A stretch of 64,000 bases of DNA. Origin: Thermoanaerobaculia bacterium. GTDB taxonomy: Bacteria; Acidobacteriota; Thermoanaerobaculia; Gp7-AA8. How positions within the stretch are numbered: the stretch's first letter is position 1; each line of letters opens with the position of its first letter. Location of the stretch: NCBI GenBank assembly GCA_017883205.1, contig JADGNZ010000017.1, positions 48,782-112,781 on the forward strand. The letters are read 5' to 3'. Positions 39,768 to 49,628 of this stretch are shown in pieces. The position numbers were made by a program, and so were the translations under genes. The notes below the pieces were generated by a model. The model saw only the letters and a list, made by a program, of their open reading frames with translations, was not told where the DNA came from and searched no databases.

Positions 39768-41585
39768 CTACTTTTTCTTTTTCGGAGTCGTCGCGGCGAT
39801 GTACTCCGTCACTTTCGCGCGAAAATCCTTTGCTGCTGCAAGCATCTCCGGCTCCGTGAGCTTCGGCAGAAGCGCGTCGATCATTACCAGCGCCTCCTGG
39901 AACTTGCCAGTGCGAGCCGTCTCCACGGCGCGCTGAAAATCAGCGATCTGGCTGTTGACCACATCGACGTGATCCAGCGATGTGAGTTGTTCCGCGATCT
40001 GCGCCTTCAACTGTTCGTTGGTCGTTTGCGCGGCGACACTCTTCATGATCTCCGCTGCCTCGGCGTGCTTGCCGGCATGGCCCAGTTCGTTGGCGTGATT
40101 GAGGTCGGCGATGTAGACGTTCTCGCGCGCCTGCCGCACCGTCTCGGCATCCGCCACGCGTGCAAGCGCGTTGAGCCGCTTCGCCACCTCTTCGCGGTGT
40201 CCGGCCCGCGCCTCAATCAGGATGAGGTTGTAGATCGTCTCGATCTCGGAGGGTGCCAGCGTGAGGCTCCGTTCCAGAGCAGCAATGCCGGGAGCCGGAT
40301 CATCGGTGGTCATCGCGTAGGTCGCGCCGAGGCCAGAGAACGCCGTCGCGGACTGCGGATTCAGCTCGGTGGCCTTGCGGAAAAGATCGCGGGCCTTCGT
40401 GATCTCCGCCGGCGGCGCGCCGGCACTGTGGCGAATGCTCGCGTCCAGCCGGCGAAGGATCGAGTCGCCGTAGAGAACGTATGGCAGCGCGTCGCGGCTG
40501 CCGAGCTGCACGGCCTTCTCGAAATTCACCTCCGCCTCGGCGTGCTGCCTTTGCCATGATTTTGCCTCGCCCATTTCCGCGTATGCGTCGGCGCTGGAAG
40601 GATTTGCTTTGATCGCCTCGGCCAGGAATGCCTCCGCCTCGCCGAAGTGCGGCGTGTGCGTGTGCATGAGTAGATCGGCCAGGGCCACCAGCAGCGCGTC
40701 GCGTGCCAGCGGTTGCGGCGCCAGCACCTCCTTGGCCTTCAGGTCGGCCAGGTTGTAGCGGACAAAGGTCATCGAGAAAGCGCGGACGTACTTGCGCAGC
40801 TCGCGCTCGAGGTCGTCGTATGTTCCGTGGAACGCGGTGCGGAAGGCATCGTCGATCGTCCGCCCGCTGGCGATGAGACCGATATACATACCCAGTTGCT
40901 CACGCCGCTCCGGGCTGCCGATCATCAGGTAATGAACGAGAGCCCATGATTCAGCGTAAAAGACTCCTTGCCGGTTGCCCTCGTGGTAGTCCTTCGAATC
41001 GCGGTTGATCGCGAAGAGATCTTTGAGCGGAATCAAAGGCTGCGTCCGCAGCCAGCCGATGTGATCCTCGACCGGCAGACCGACATCAATCGAGTCACCA
41101 TGCTCCTTGAACGTCGAGTAGAACTCGGCCAGCCCTTCGTTGAACCAGAGCGGCACATCTTCCGGGATTGTGTTGCGGAGGAAGTAGTGAGTCAGCTCGT
41201 GGTAGACGACGCGGTCGACGCTGCGCGCGCTACCGTCGATCAGGATCTGATTGCCATCATGATGCGAGAGAAAGACGCCGGAGAGTCGATCGGGTCGACC
41301 GATGGCGGCTTCGCAATACGGCATGAAACTGCGTTGATCACCGAAGATGTAGACCCTCGTCGGCAGCGGCGATCGCACTTTGAGCTTCGTTACGACGGAT
41401 AGCGTGTCGCGGAGGCGCACGAGGCCCGTTGCGACGCTGCGCGTGGTCGAGTCATTCGCGCTGCTATAGATCGTCAGCTCGTCGATCGTCAGCGTCGTCC
41501 ACCGCTCCTTCTCCCGAGGGGGCTCGATAGCAAACGCGGATGTGGCCAGCAGCAAAAGCGCGAGTGACACCAACAAGCGGTGCAT
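39768..41585 (-). CDS. Secreted MA-clan peptidase-like protein with TPR repeats (DUF1570-like)
   Basis: Signal peptide; VYHELTHYFLRNTIPEDVPLWFNEGLAEFYST; C-terminal TPRs. Confidence 0.82.
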   Translation of the reverse strand: MHRLLVSLALLLLATSAFAIEPPREKERWTTLTIDELTIYSSANDSTTRSVATGLVRLRDTLSVVTKLKVRSPLPTRVYIFGDQRSFMPYCEAAIGRPDRLSGVFLSHHDGNQILIDGSARSVDRVVYHELTHYFLRNTIPEDVPLWFNEGLAEFYSTFKEHGDSIDVGLPVEDHIGWLRTQPLIPLKDLFAINRDSKDYHEGNRQGVFYAESWALVHYLMIGSPERREQLGMYIGLIASGRTIDDAFRTAFHGTYDDLERELRKYVRAFSMTFVRYNLADLKAKEVLAPQPLARDALLVALADLLMHTHTPHFGEAEAFLAEAIKANPSSADAYAEMGEAKSWQRQHAEAEVNFEKAVQLGSRDALPYVLYGDSILRRLDASIRHSAGAPPAEITKARDLFRKATELNPQSATAFSGLGATYAMTTDDPAPGIAALERSLTLAPSEIETIYNLILIEARAGHREEVAKRLNALARVADAETVRQARENVYIADLNHANELGHAGKHAEAAEIMKSVAAQTTNEQLKAQIAEQLTSLDHVDVVNSQIADFQRAVETARTGKFQEALVMIDALLPKLTEPEMLAAAKDFRAKVTEYIAATTPKKKK

Positions 41586-41659
41586 AGGGGCTCCAGAGTG
41601 ATCGATTTGCTCAGGAGCCTAACACGCGATTATCGGAAGTAGGCCAAGGGAACCGTTTC

Positions 41660-41716
41660 ACCACGGAGACACAGAGGTCACAGAGAAACCGCTGTGTCCT
41701 CAGTGTCTCTGTGGTT
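41660..41716. repeat. Family C palindromic element
   Basis: ACCACGGAGACACAGAGGTCACAGAGAAACCGCTGTGTCCTCAGTGTCTCTGTGGTTC. Confidence 0.8.
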
Positions 41717-41729
41717 CATCGTACGGACG

Positions 41730-42530
41730 TCATTGGGGCACGTTCGAGCCCAACGTCGTCCACGCGTCGCCGGTGATGTTGTCGACGGACGATGCGTAGG
41801 CGATCCACGAGGTCGATCGCGCGGTCGCGCTGATGTTGGTGACTTGAACCTGCAGCGGAATAACGCTGTCAGCGCCGTTGACTCGGAACAACACCATCGA
41901 CATCGCTTCCACGTCCACCTGCTGCACGTCCGTCGCATTCGAGCCGGCGGAGACGACCTGGAAGCGTTGCGGGGTGTTGCTCAGGTTCACGATTCCGACA
42001 TTCACGCGGAATCGCGAGTCGCGGCGCTCGCCAAGAACGACTGAGATCGTGCTGCTGATGTCGGCGGTGGAGACCACGGGCAACGACTGTGAGGTTGTTC
42101 CGCTGCTGCCGGGCTGGAACGTCCAGATGCGGGACGTGGCCACGAGCTGCGCGGCCGGATCGATGTCGCCGGCGGGGGTGATTCCGGTGACGAGGATCGC
42201 GCCCAGGCCTGAACGGTGCATGATGTTCGTCACGAAATCTTCGCTGGCGATTCCGGACAACGCGTTGATCGTGATGTCGGACTCCGGCACACCGACGCCC
42301 GTCACGGCCTGCGGCAGCCATTGCAGGCGGATATTTTGTATGGTGCTGCGGTAATTGATCAGCGTGATGTCGCTGCGAAAGAACGTTCCGTTGCCGCCAT
42401 CCAGTGCGCCGGCGGCGGGGATGAGAAACTGGGCCGCCGTACTGCGGGTGGCTACGATCTGAGCCGAGGCTGTGGCGGCGATGAAAGTGATGATGAAGGT
42501 GATGATGAAGGTGACAGCTCCTCTTCGCAT
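41730..42530 (-). CDS. Secreted hypothetical protein
   Basis: Signal peptide FIAATASAQ; FLIPAAGALDGGNGTFFRSDITLINYRS. Confidence 0.7.
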   Translation of the reverse strand: MRRGAVTFIITFIITFIAATASAQIVATRSTAAQFLIPAAGALDGGNGTFFRSDITLINYRSTIQNIRLQWLPQAVTGVGVPESDITINALSGIASEDFVTNIMHRSGLGAILVTGITPAGDIDPAAQLVATSRIWTFQPGSSGTTSQSLPVVSTADISSTISVVLGERRDSRFRVNVGIVNLSNTPQRFQVVSAGSNATDVQQVDVEAMSMVLFRVNGADSVIPLQVQVTNISATARSTSWIAYASSVDNITGDAWTTLGSNVPQ

Positions 42531-42604
42531 GAAATCCTCCCGCGCCGTGCTGTGCGAAGATCGAGCCGGTCGCGTCTCCGAGCCCGGCAGGGGAGAGGAA
42601 TGAA

Positions 42605-42970
42605 ATGAACCGCTACGACCGCAGACTCCAGTTCATCTACTTCGGAATCCTGATGAGCACGCTCATCTACGGCGCGATTGCGTGGACGTCGACGAACGCC
42701 GCAGTCCCCGCGAAAACGCTCCCCGACGAATTGCGCACGCCGCTGACGATCGGCCTTTACGCCGCTGCCGCCGTGGCATTCCTCATCGCGATGATTGTCC
42801 GCGCGCGCCGTCTGCTCGTCGTGCGATGGGCGATGCTCGAAGCAGCGTGCCTCTGCGGACTCGCCATCGCCCTCGTTTACGGCGACTGGCGCCTCTACGC
42901 CATCGCGTGGGTCCCCGCCGTCGCCGGGTTCATCGCGCTCTATCCACGGGTGCGAATGGGGGAGAGGTAG
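42605..42970 (+). CDS. Small integral membrane protein
   Basis: Several hydrophobic segments across 121 aa. Confidence 0.6.
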   Translation: MNRYDRRLQFIYFGILMSTLIYGAIAWTSTNAAVPAKTLPDELRTPLTIGLYAAAAVAFLIAMIVRARRLLVVRWAMLEAACLCGLAIALVYGDWRLYAIAWVPAVAGFIALYPRVRMGER

Positions 42971-42990
42971 TTAGGATTGCGCGCGCTTGA

Positions 42991-43040
42991 GGAGTGCGGG
43001 CGTCTCGCCCGCGGCCATCGAGGCGTCCCGCCTCGGTGGT
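42991..43040. repeat. Family A palindromic element, solo half
   Basis: GGAGTGCGGGCGTCTCGCCCGCGGCCATCGAGGCGTCCCGCCTCGGTGG. Confidence 0.8.
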
Positions 43041-43185
43041 CGGATCCCTTCGAGGATGACATTCGCCACAACCCCGAGAGATTCAGCGCGTGTTGAAAGC
43101 AGTGCATCGCCGAAGGCTCAATCCTGAGGCATCTCCCCAACAGTCAGGAGCCAAGGGAGTCGCCTGGCGTGCAGACTCCACCAAA

Positions 43186-43612
43186 CTTGAACGAAAGATC
43201 GATGACGTCGACATCGAGCCATCAAGGCATGACGATTCCGACATCCGGGATCACGATTTCAAATAAAAGACAACGACGTTGAAATCCAGGAAGCGGACTT
43301 CGCTTGAGGGAAGTCATCGATGACTTCCAGAAAGCCGATTTCGCTCAAAACAAGTCGTCGATGACATCCAGGATGCCGATTTCGCTTTAGAAATGTCATC
43401 GATGACTTCCAAGATGCAAAATTTGCTTAAAACGAGCCATCGATGACTAAAAATATGTCATCGATGTCTTCCGGGAAGACGATTTCGGACAAAAAATGTC
43501 ATCGATGACATCCAGGGAAGCCGATTTCGAATGAAAAATGACGACGATGACATCCTTGGACGACGATTTCGCATCAAGAATGGCGGCGTTCCCATCGACG
43601 ATGACAACGTCG
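43186..43612. repeat. Tandem array 4: degenerate ~42-bp units with GTCATCGATGAC palindrome and gatttcg motif
   Basis: gatttcg-type motif starts at 43337, 43378, 43420, 43481, 43523, 43565 (spacings 41, 42, 61, 42, 42). Confidence 0.9.
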
Positions 43613-43698
43613 AAACGTCCCATCCCCATCGTCAAGCTTCATTGTCAATTGTCAATTGTCCATTCTCAATTGATTGTCTCAATTGCTAAACTTCCATC

Positions 43699-44343
43699 AT
43701 GAAAAACATGAATGTCGGGATCCTCGGGTCGGGAGACGTCGGCAAGTCGTTCGCGCACGCGTTTGGTGCGCTCGGGCATGAAGTGAAGATTGGATCGCGC
43801 TCCCCGGACAAGCTGCGCGAGTTCGTCGCCGGTGAGGGCGAGCGCGTTTCCAGCGGCACGTTCGAAGAGGCGGCCAGCCTTGGCGATCTGATCGTCCTGG
43901 CCACTCACGGCATCGCCACCCAGGAGGCCATCAACCTCGCGGGCAAAAGACACTTCGCTCACAAGGTCGTCATCGACGCCACCAACCCGCTCGATTTCAG
44001 CGCCGGCGCTCCGCGGCTATCGGTCGGGCACACCGATTCGCTCGGCGAGCAGATTCAGCGCGCGCTGCCCGATGCACGTGTGGTCAAAGCATTCAACACC
44101 GTCGGTAACGGACTCTTTTTCAAGCCCGATCTGCCGGGGGGCCCTCCCGACATGTTCATCGCCGGCAACGATGCGGACGCGAAAAAGCTGGTCACGCAGG
44201 TTTGCGAGGCCTTCGGCTGGGGCGTGATCGACCTCGGCGGCATCGAGGCCTCACGGCATCTCGAACCGATGTGCATGGTCTGGGTTCTTCATGGCGTGCG
44301 GTCGGGATCGTGGACGCACGCCTTCAAAATGCTACACAAGTGA
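43699..44343 (+). CDS. NAD(P)-binding F420-dependent-oxidoreductase-like protein
   Basis: MNVGILGSGDVGKSFAHAFGALGHEVKIGSRSPDKL; VKAFNTVGNGLFFKPDL. Confidence 0.85.
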   Translation: MKNMNVGILGSGDVGKSFAHAFGALGHEVKIGSRSPDKLREFVAGEGERVSSGTFEEAASLGDLIVLATHGIATQEAINLAGKRHFAHKVVIDATNPLDFSAGAPRLSVGHTDSLGEQIQRALPDARVVKAFNTVGNGLFFKPDLPGGPPDMFIAGNDADAKKLVTQVCEAFGWGVIDLGGIEASRHLEPMCMVWVLHGVRSGSWTHAFKMLHK

Positions 44344-44493
44344 CCTCGAACGTGGCCATAACCCGCGCCCGTTCACATGTTTGCAACAGCTCGCCCCCCG
44401 TGCAGGAGTAGCATTGCTTCGCCGCGAAGGGGCAATGGATTTGCAGAGCCCGGCGCCCAGCGGATCATACGTTTCTACGGAGAGGTCTATTCG

Positions 44494-47400
44494 ATGCGCA
44501 AACTCGCAGTCGCCTTCCTCTTTCTCCTGTTGGTCTCGACCACACTGAACGCTCAATACTTCGGCCGCAACAAGGTCCAGTGGGAGCAGTTCGACTTCAA
44601 AGTACTGAAGACGGAGCACTTCGACATCTATTACTACGACCGGGAAGCGGACGTGGTGAACGATGTCGGGCGTCAGGCGGAGCGGTGGTACACGCGGCTC
44701 TCGCGCACGTTCAACCACACGTTCAACCGCAAACCGATCGTCCTCTACGCGAACTCTGCCGACTTCCAGCAGACCACGACGACGCCGGAGCTGATCGGGG
44801 AGGGGACGGGCGGATTTACCGATCCCTTCATGAACCGCGTCGTGCTTCCGCTGACCGGCGACTACGCGGAGAACGATCACGTCCTCGGCCACGAATTGGT
44901 TCACGTCTTCCAGTTCGATATCGCCGCCAGCATCAGCAACAGCCGGCGGCGTTTCAACCTGGAGATGATGCCGCTCTGGATCGTGGAAGGGATGGCGGAG
45001 TACTTCTCGAAAGGCCGCGTCGATCCGCTCACGTCGATGTGGATTCGCGACGCCGAGCAGCACAACCGGTTGCCCAATCTCCGTCAGCTCGAGCGAGATC
45101 CCTACTACTTCCCCTATCGCTACGGCCAGGCCCTTCTCGCGTACATCGGCGGACGTTTCGGCGACGATGCCGTCGTCCGCTACTTCCTCTCCGCCGGTAT
45201 GGTCAATCCCGAGGCGGCGTTCGACCGCGCGCTCGGTGTGCCGGCCAAGCAGATCTTCCTCGACTGGCAGGAATCGGCGCACGAGATCTACGCTCCGATC
45301 GTGGCCGACCGGCCTGCTGAGCCGGGCTCGCCTCTGATCGGCAGCAAGAAGGGATCGCGAGGTAATCTCAACGTCGGTCCCGCGTACAGTCCTGACGGCA
45401 AGTACCTCGCGTTCCTCTCCACGCGAGCGATTTTCGACATCGATCTGTTCCTCGCCGACGCGCAGACGGGCAAAGTTCTTCGCCGTCTGGCCTCGACCGA
45501 CCGGAACGGCCACTTCGAGGCTTTGCGCTTCGTCGATTCCGCCGGCAGTTGGTCCGCGGACTCGCGCAAGCTGGCCTTCATCACGTTCCAGCACGGCGAC
45601 AACTACCTCGGCATCGTCGACGTCGAGTCGGGCAAGGTCGACACGCTCAAAGTGCCCGGCATCGATGCCATCACCAGCGTTGCCTGGTCGCCGGACGGCC
45701 ATACGATGGTCATCGCAGGGCAGGCCACGGGAGTCTCCGACCTCTTCCTGTTCGATACCGAGTCGAAAGAGGTGCGTCGCCTGACGAACGACAAGTACGC
45801 GGACCTGCAGCCCGCTTTCTCGCCGGACGGACGCACCATCGCGTTCGTTTCGGACCGCGGCGCCGGCCCCGAGGCGAATCTCGAGCAGCTCTACTTCCAG
45901 GGAATGCGTATTTCGACGATCGAGATCTCGAGCGGCACGATCAAGACGCTGCCTCTCTTCACGAACGCGAAGAACATCAACCCGCAGTACGGACCCGACG
46001 GCAGCATCTACTTCATCGCCAATCCCGAAGGCATCGCCGACATCTACCGCTACTCGACCGATGGCAGCCTGAAGCGCGTCACGCGCGTGCAGACCGGCGT
46101 TTCCGGAATCACGGACATGTCGCCGGCGCTGTCGGTCGCCCAGCGCACGGGCGACATCGCCTTCTCGCTCTACGAAAACGACAACTACAACATCTACCGG
46201 CTGAGCGCGAACCCACCCACCATCGCCGTGGAGACGGCCGCCACACCTGCGTCGGTCGCGCGGGCGGCCCAGCTTCCGCCGCTGCGCGGCACCGGGTCGA
46301 CGATCACGGCATACATGCAGAATCCTGCCGAGGGTCTGTTGCCGGCCAGCACGGTATTCCAGCAGACAGCGTACAAGCCGTCGCTTCACATCGCGTACCT
46401 CGGACCACCGACTGTTGGCGTCGGCGTCAGCTCATTCGGTACCGGAGTCGGCGGCAGTGTCAGCGCCTACTACAGCGACGTTCTCGGCTATCACAACATC
46501 GGCGTGACCTTCCAGGGCGGCGGAACCTCGGGCGTCGGCACGATCGCCGATCAACTCGCCGGCGAAGTGTTCTACCTCAACCAGCGCCATCGCTTGAACT
46601 GGGGCATCGATACGACGCATTTGCCGTATGTCACCGCGTTCACCTCGTCCGGACAGGCGCCGGTGAACCTCAATGGGCAGACCGTCCTCGCCGACGTGAT
46701 CCAGCAGACGCGCGACATTCAACGCTACGATGACGTGTCGGGCGTCGTCCAATATCCATTCAGCCAGACGCGCCGTCTCGAATTCACCGGCGGCTTCGAG
46801 CACCAAGCGTTGAAAGAGGAAACCGAGACCGTCGTCATCGTCAACAACCAGATCGTCTCCGATACGACGGACCAGGCGCCGTTCAATTTCTCGCTGAGCC
46901 TTGCCCACGCTTCTTTGGCGTTCGTCGGCGACAGTTCATCGTTCGGATTCCTCTCACCGGTGCGCGGAACGCGCTATCGCTATGAAGCGGCGGCGTACTC
47001 GGGCGACTTGAAGTTCCAGACCGCGCTGGCCGATTGGCGCAAGTACTACTTCGTGAACCCGGTCACGTTCGCGGTCCGCGGGATCTACTACGGACGCTAT
47101 GGCACCGACGCCGAGAACGGAACTCTCTCGCCCCTGTACATCGGTCAAGACACGCTGATCCACGGCTACGACATCAACTCGATCGGCCTCGACGAGTGCG
47201 TCAGCGCGCCGGGCTCGACATCGTGCCCCGTGTTTGACCGCCTGGTCGGTTCGAGAGTCGCTGTGGGCAACTTCGAGGTTCGCGTGCCCGTGGTCGGCAA
47301 CAAGCAGTTCGGCCTGATGAGCGGCTTCGTTCCAACGGAGTTCTTCGCGTTCGCCGATGCCGGCGCGGCCTGGAGCAAGAACGACTCCCTGAAGATTCGT

Positions 47401-47562
47401 TTTGAGAGGAACAACGCCACCGATCACATTCCGGTGACGAGCGTGGGAGCCGGTTTGCGCCTCCTGCTCGCGTACATTCCTCTCGAGTTCTACGCCGCCA
47501 AACCGTTCCAGCGCCCGACGCGCAACTGGGTGACCGGTTTCAACATCGTGGCCGGCTGGTAG
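44494..47562 (+). CDS. Secreted TolB-like beta-propeller protein with N-terminal peptidase-MA-like and C-terminal outer-membrane-barrel-like region
   Basis: Signal peptide; LGHELVHVFQFDIAASIS; SPDGKYLAFLST repeats; C-terminal aromatic-rich strands. Confidence 0.75.
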   Translation: MRKLAVAFLFLLLVSTTLNAQYFGRNKVQWEQFDFKVLKTEHFDIYYYDREADVVNDVGRQAERWYTRLSRTFNHTFNRKPIVLYANSADFQQTTTTPELIGEGTGGFTDPFMNRVVLPLTGDYAENDHVLGHELVHVFQFDIAASISNSRRRFNLEMMPLWIVEGMAEYFSKGRVDPLTSMWIRDAEQHNRLPNLRQLERDPYYFPYRYGQALLAYIGGRFGDDAVVRYFLSAGMVNPEAAFDRALGVPAKQIFLDWQESAHEIYAPIVADRPAEPGSPLIGSKKGSRGNLNVGPAYSPDGKYLAFLSTRAIFDIDLFLADAQTGKVLRRLASTDRNGHFEALRFVDSAGSWSADSRKLAFITFQHGDNYLGIVDVESGKVDTLKVPGIDAITSVAWSPDGHTMVIAGQATGVSDLFLFDTESKEVRRLTNDKYADLQPAFSPDGRTIAFVSDRGAGPEANLEQLYFQGMRISTIEISSGTIKTLPLFTNAKNINPQYGPDGSIYFIANPEGIADIYRYSTDGSLKRVTRVQTGVSGITDMSPALSVAQRTGDIAFSLYENDNYNIYRLSANPPTIAVETAATPASVARAAQLPPLRGTGSTITAYMQNPAEGLLPASTVFQQTAYKPSLHIAYLGPPTVGVGVSSFGTGVGGSVSAYYSDVLGYHNIGVTFQGGGTSGVGTIADQLAGEVFYLNQRHRLNWGIDTTHLPYVTAFTSSGQAPVNLNGQTVLADVIQQTRDIQRYDDVSGVVQYPFSQTRRLEFTGGFEHQALKEETETVVIVNNQIVSDTTDQAPFNFSLSLAHASLAFVGDSSSFGFLSPVRGTRYRYEAAAYSGDLKFQTALADWRKYYFVNPVTFAVRGIYYGRYGTDAENGTLSPLYIGQDTLIHGYDINSIGLDECVSAPGSTSCPVFDRLVGSRVAVGNFEVRVPVVGNKQFGLMSGFVPTEFFAFADAGAAWSKNDSLKIRFERNNATDHIPVTSVGAGLRLLLAYIPLEFYAAKPFQRPTRNWVTGFNIVAGW

Positions 47563-47565
47563 CGG

Positions 47566-47925
47566 GTGAGCATCGATTCCGCCGAGTTCGAGCGCCTCGT
47601 CGAAGAGGCGCTCGACTCGCTCCCGGAGCGGTTCGCGGACCTGCTCGAAAACATCGTGGTCGTCGTCGAGGAGGAGCCCGACGCCTCAGACCTCGATGTC
47701 ATGGACGATCCCAACGGCGAGCTCCTCGGCATCTATCGCGGCACGCCGCTGACACGCCGGAGTAGTTTCAGCGCAATGCACATGCCGGAGCAGGTCGCCA
47801 TCTTCCGCGGCCCCATCCTGCGCGTGACGCGCGGCGCCCGGGAGGCGAAGCGCCAGATCCGCGAAACCGTCATCCACGAGATCGGCCACCACTTCGGGCT
47901 GAGCGATGACGATATGTCGTATTGA
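47566..47925 (+). CDS. Zincin-like metallopeptidase (PF06262-type)
   Basis: GTG start; RETVIHEIGHHFGLSDDDM. Confidence 0.85.
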   Translation: MSIDSAEFERLVEEALDSLPERFADLLENIVVVVEEEPDASDLDVMDDPNGELLGIYRGTPLTRRSSFSAMHMPEQVAIFRGPILRVTRGAREAKRQIRETVIHEIGHHFGLSDDDMSY

Positions 47926-47942
47926 AGTTCGAAAAAACCCTT

Positions 47943-48000
47943 AACCACAGAGACACAGAGATCACAGAGAAACCTCTGTGTCCTCTGTGTCTCTGTGGTT
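47943..48000. repeat. Family C palindromic element
   Basis: AACCACAGAGACACAGAGATCACAGAGAAACCTCTGTGTCCTCTGTGTCTCTGTGGTT. Confidence 0.85.
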
Positions 48001-48007
48001 CAAGAAT

Positions 48008-48121
48008 CTAATCCCGAGGAATGTGAAACGGCACTTCTTCACGCTGCGCGGCGTCGTACTCGCGTTCTTCTTCAGTGACGTCGTTCTCTTCTTCGAATCG
48101 GTAGTCGCGGATGTCTTCCAT
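48008..48121 (-). CDS. 37-aa acidic small ORF translationally coupled to aceA
   Basis: MEDIRDYRFEEENDVTEEEREYDAAQREEVPFHIPRD*; GGAG SD overlapping aceA stop (TGAGGAGACATCATGG); absent from the ORF track (below size cut-off). Confidence 0.6.
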   Translation of the reverse strand: MEDIRDYRFEEENDVTEEEREYDAAQREEVPFHIPRD

Positions 48122-48130
48122 GATGTCTCC

Positions 48131-49423
48131 TCAATGCGTGCCGAACTGCGCGGTCTCGGTGGATCCGGCCAGCGCTGTCGTCGATGACTGGCCGTTCGAG
48201 ATCACGTTCATGACCTCGTCGAAATAGCCGGTGCCGACCTCGTGCTGATGTTTCGTCGCCGTGTAGCCGTGCGCTTCCGCGGCAAACTCGGATTGCTGCA
48301 TGCGCGAGTAAGCGGTCATCCCTTCCTCGCGGTACTGGCGGGCCAGCTCGAACATCGAGAAATTCAGCGCGTGAAAGCCGGCCAGCGTGACGAACTGGAA
48401 CTTGTAGCCAAGCTCACCCAGCTCGCGCTGGAAACTGGCGATCTCGTCCGCCGATAGTTTCTGAGCCCAGTTGAACGACGGCGAGCAGTTGTAGGCGAGC
48501 ATCTTTCCCGGATACTTCGCATGGACCGCATCGGCGAAGCGCCGCGCCTCGCCAATGTCGGGCGTGGACGTCTCCATCCACAGCAGGTCGGCGTACGGCG
48601 CATAGGCAATGGCCCGTGCGATCGCGGCGTCGACGCCGCCGCTGATCATGAAGAAGCCTTCTGCGGTTCGTTCGCCGGTGAGGAACGGATGATCGCGCTC
48701 GTCGATGTCGCTGGTCAGGAGCGTGGCGCTGTCCGCGTCCGTCCGCGCGACGACCAGCGTCGGGACGCCCATGACGTCGGCCGCGAGCCTCGCAGCGGAA
48801 AGCGTGCGGATGAATTGCGAGGTCGGCAGAAGAACTTTCCCGCCGAGGTGTCCGCACTTCTTCTCGGAGGCAAGCTGGTCCTCGAAGTGGACGGCTGCGG
48901 CGCCGCACTCGATCATCTGTTTCATCAGCTCGAACGCGTTGAGGCAGCCGCCGAAACCTGCTTCAGCGTCGGCCACGATCGGCGCGAACCAGTGGATGTC
49001 GCTCTTCCCTTCGCTGTGATCGATCTGATCGGCGCGCTGAAGGGCTTGATTGATCCGCTTGACGACCTGCGGAACAGAGTTCGATGGATAGAGGCTCTGA
49101 TCGGGATACATCTGGCCGGCCAGGTTCGCGTCAGCAGCAACCTGCCAGCCGCTGAGGTAGATCGCCTTGAGTCCGGCGCGTACCTGCTGGATGGCCTGGT
49201 TGCCGGTGAGCGCGCCGAGGGCGTTGACGTACGGCTCGTCCTGGAGCATTTCCCAGAGACGATTGGCGCCGAGCTCCGCGAGCGTCTGCTCGATGTCGAT
49301 CGAGCCGCGCAGGCGCAGAACGTCTTCCGCCGTGTAGTCGCGCGTGATCCCGTCCCAGCGGGGATTGTTTTCCCAATCGCGCTCGATCTGCTTCGCATCG
49401 CGTACCGCTTTGAGCTTGGCCAT
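48131..49423 (-). CDS. aceA: Isocitrate lyase
   Basis: [37 protein letters not shown] (KKCGH motif). Confidence 0.97.
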   Translation of the reverse strand: MAKLKAVRDAKQIERDWENNPRWDGITRDYTAEDVLRLRGSIDIEQTLAELGANRLWEMLQDEPYVNALGALTGNQAIQQVRAGLKAIYLSGWQVAADANLAGQMYPDQSLYPSNSVPQVVKRINQALQRADQIDHSEGKSDIHWFAPIVADAEAGFGGCLNAFELMKQMIECGAAAVHFEDQLASEKKCGHLGGKVLLPTSQFIRTLSAARLAADVMGVPTLVVARTDADSATLLTSDIDERDHPFLTGERTAEGFFMISGGVDAAIARAIAYAPYADLLWMETSTPDIGEARRFADAVHAKYPGKMLAYNCSPSFNWAQKLSADEIASFQRELGELGYKFQFVTLAGFHALNFSMFELARQYREEGMTAYSRMQQSEFAAEAHGYTATKHQHEVGTGYFDEVMNVISNGQSSTTALAGSTETAQFGTH

Positions 49424-49451
49424 GCAGGTCTTCTCCTTTGCAAGGTTTTGG

Positions 49452-49628
49452 TGAGAGATCAGAGACTAGAGATCAGAGATCAGGGGCTAACCGTGCCGTC
49501 TACTCCTGGTCTCTGATCTCTTGTCTCTGCTCTCTCAAACTAGAGATCAGAGATCAGAGATCAGGTGCTCCCCGGGCAGTCTTCCCCTGATCTCTTGTCT
49601 CTGATCTCTGATCTCTTTTCTCTGCTCT
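49452..49628. repeat. Family F: two tandem palindromic elements built from AGAGATCAG/CTGATCTCT words
   Basis: agagatcagagactagagatcagagatcag...ctggtctctgatctcttgtctctgctctctc, then a second similar hairpin. Confidence 0.85.

Noticed and set aside
44332-46389. 685-aa minus-strand ORF
   Set aside because: Antisense shadow of the TolB-like gene.
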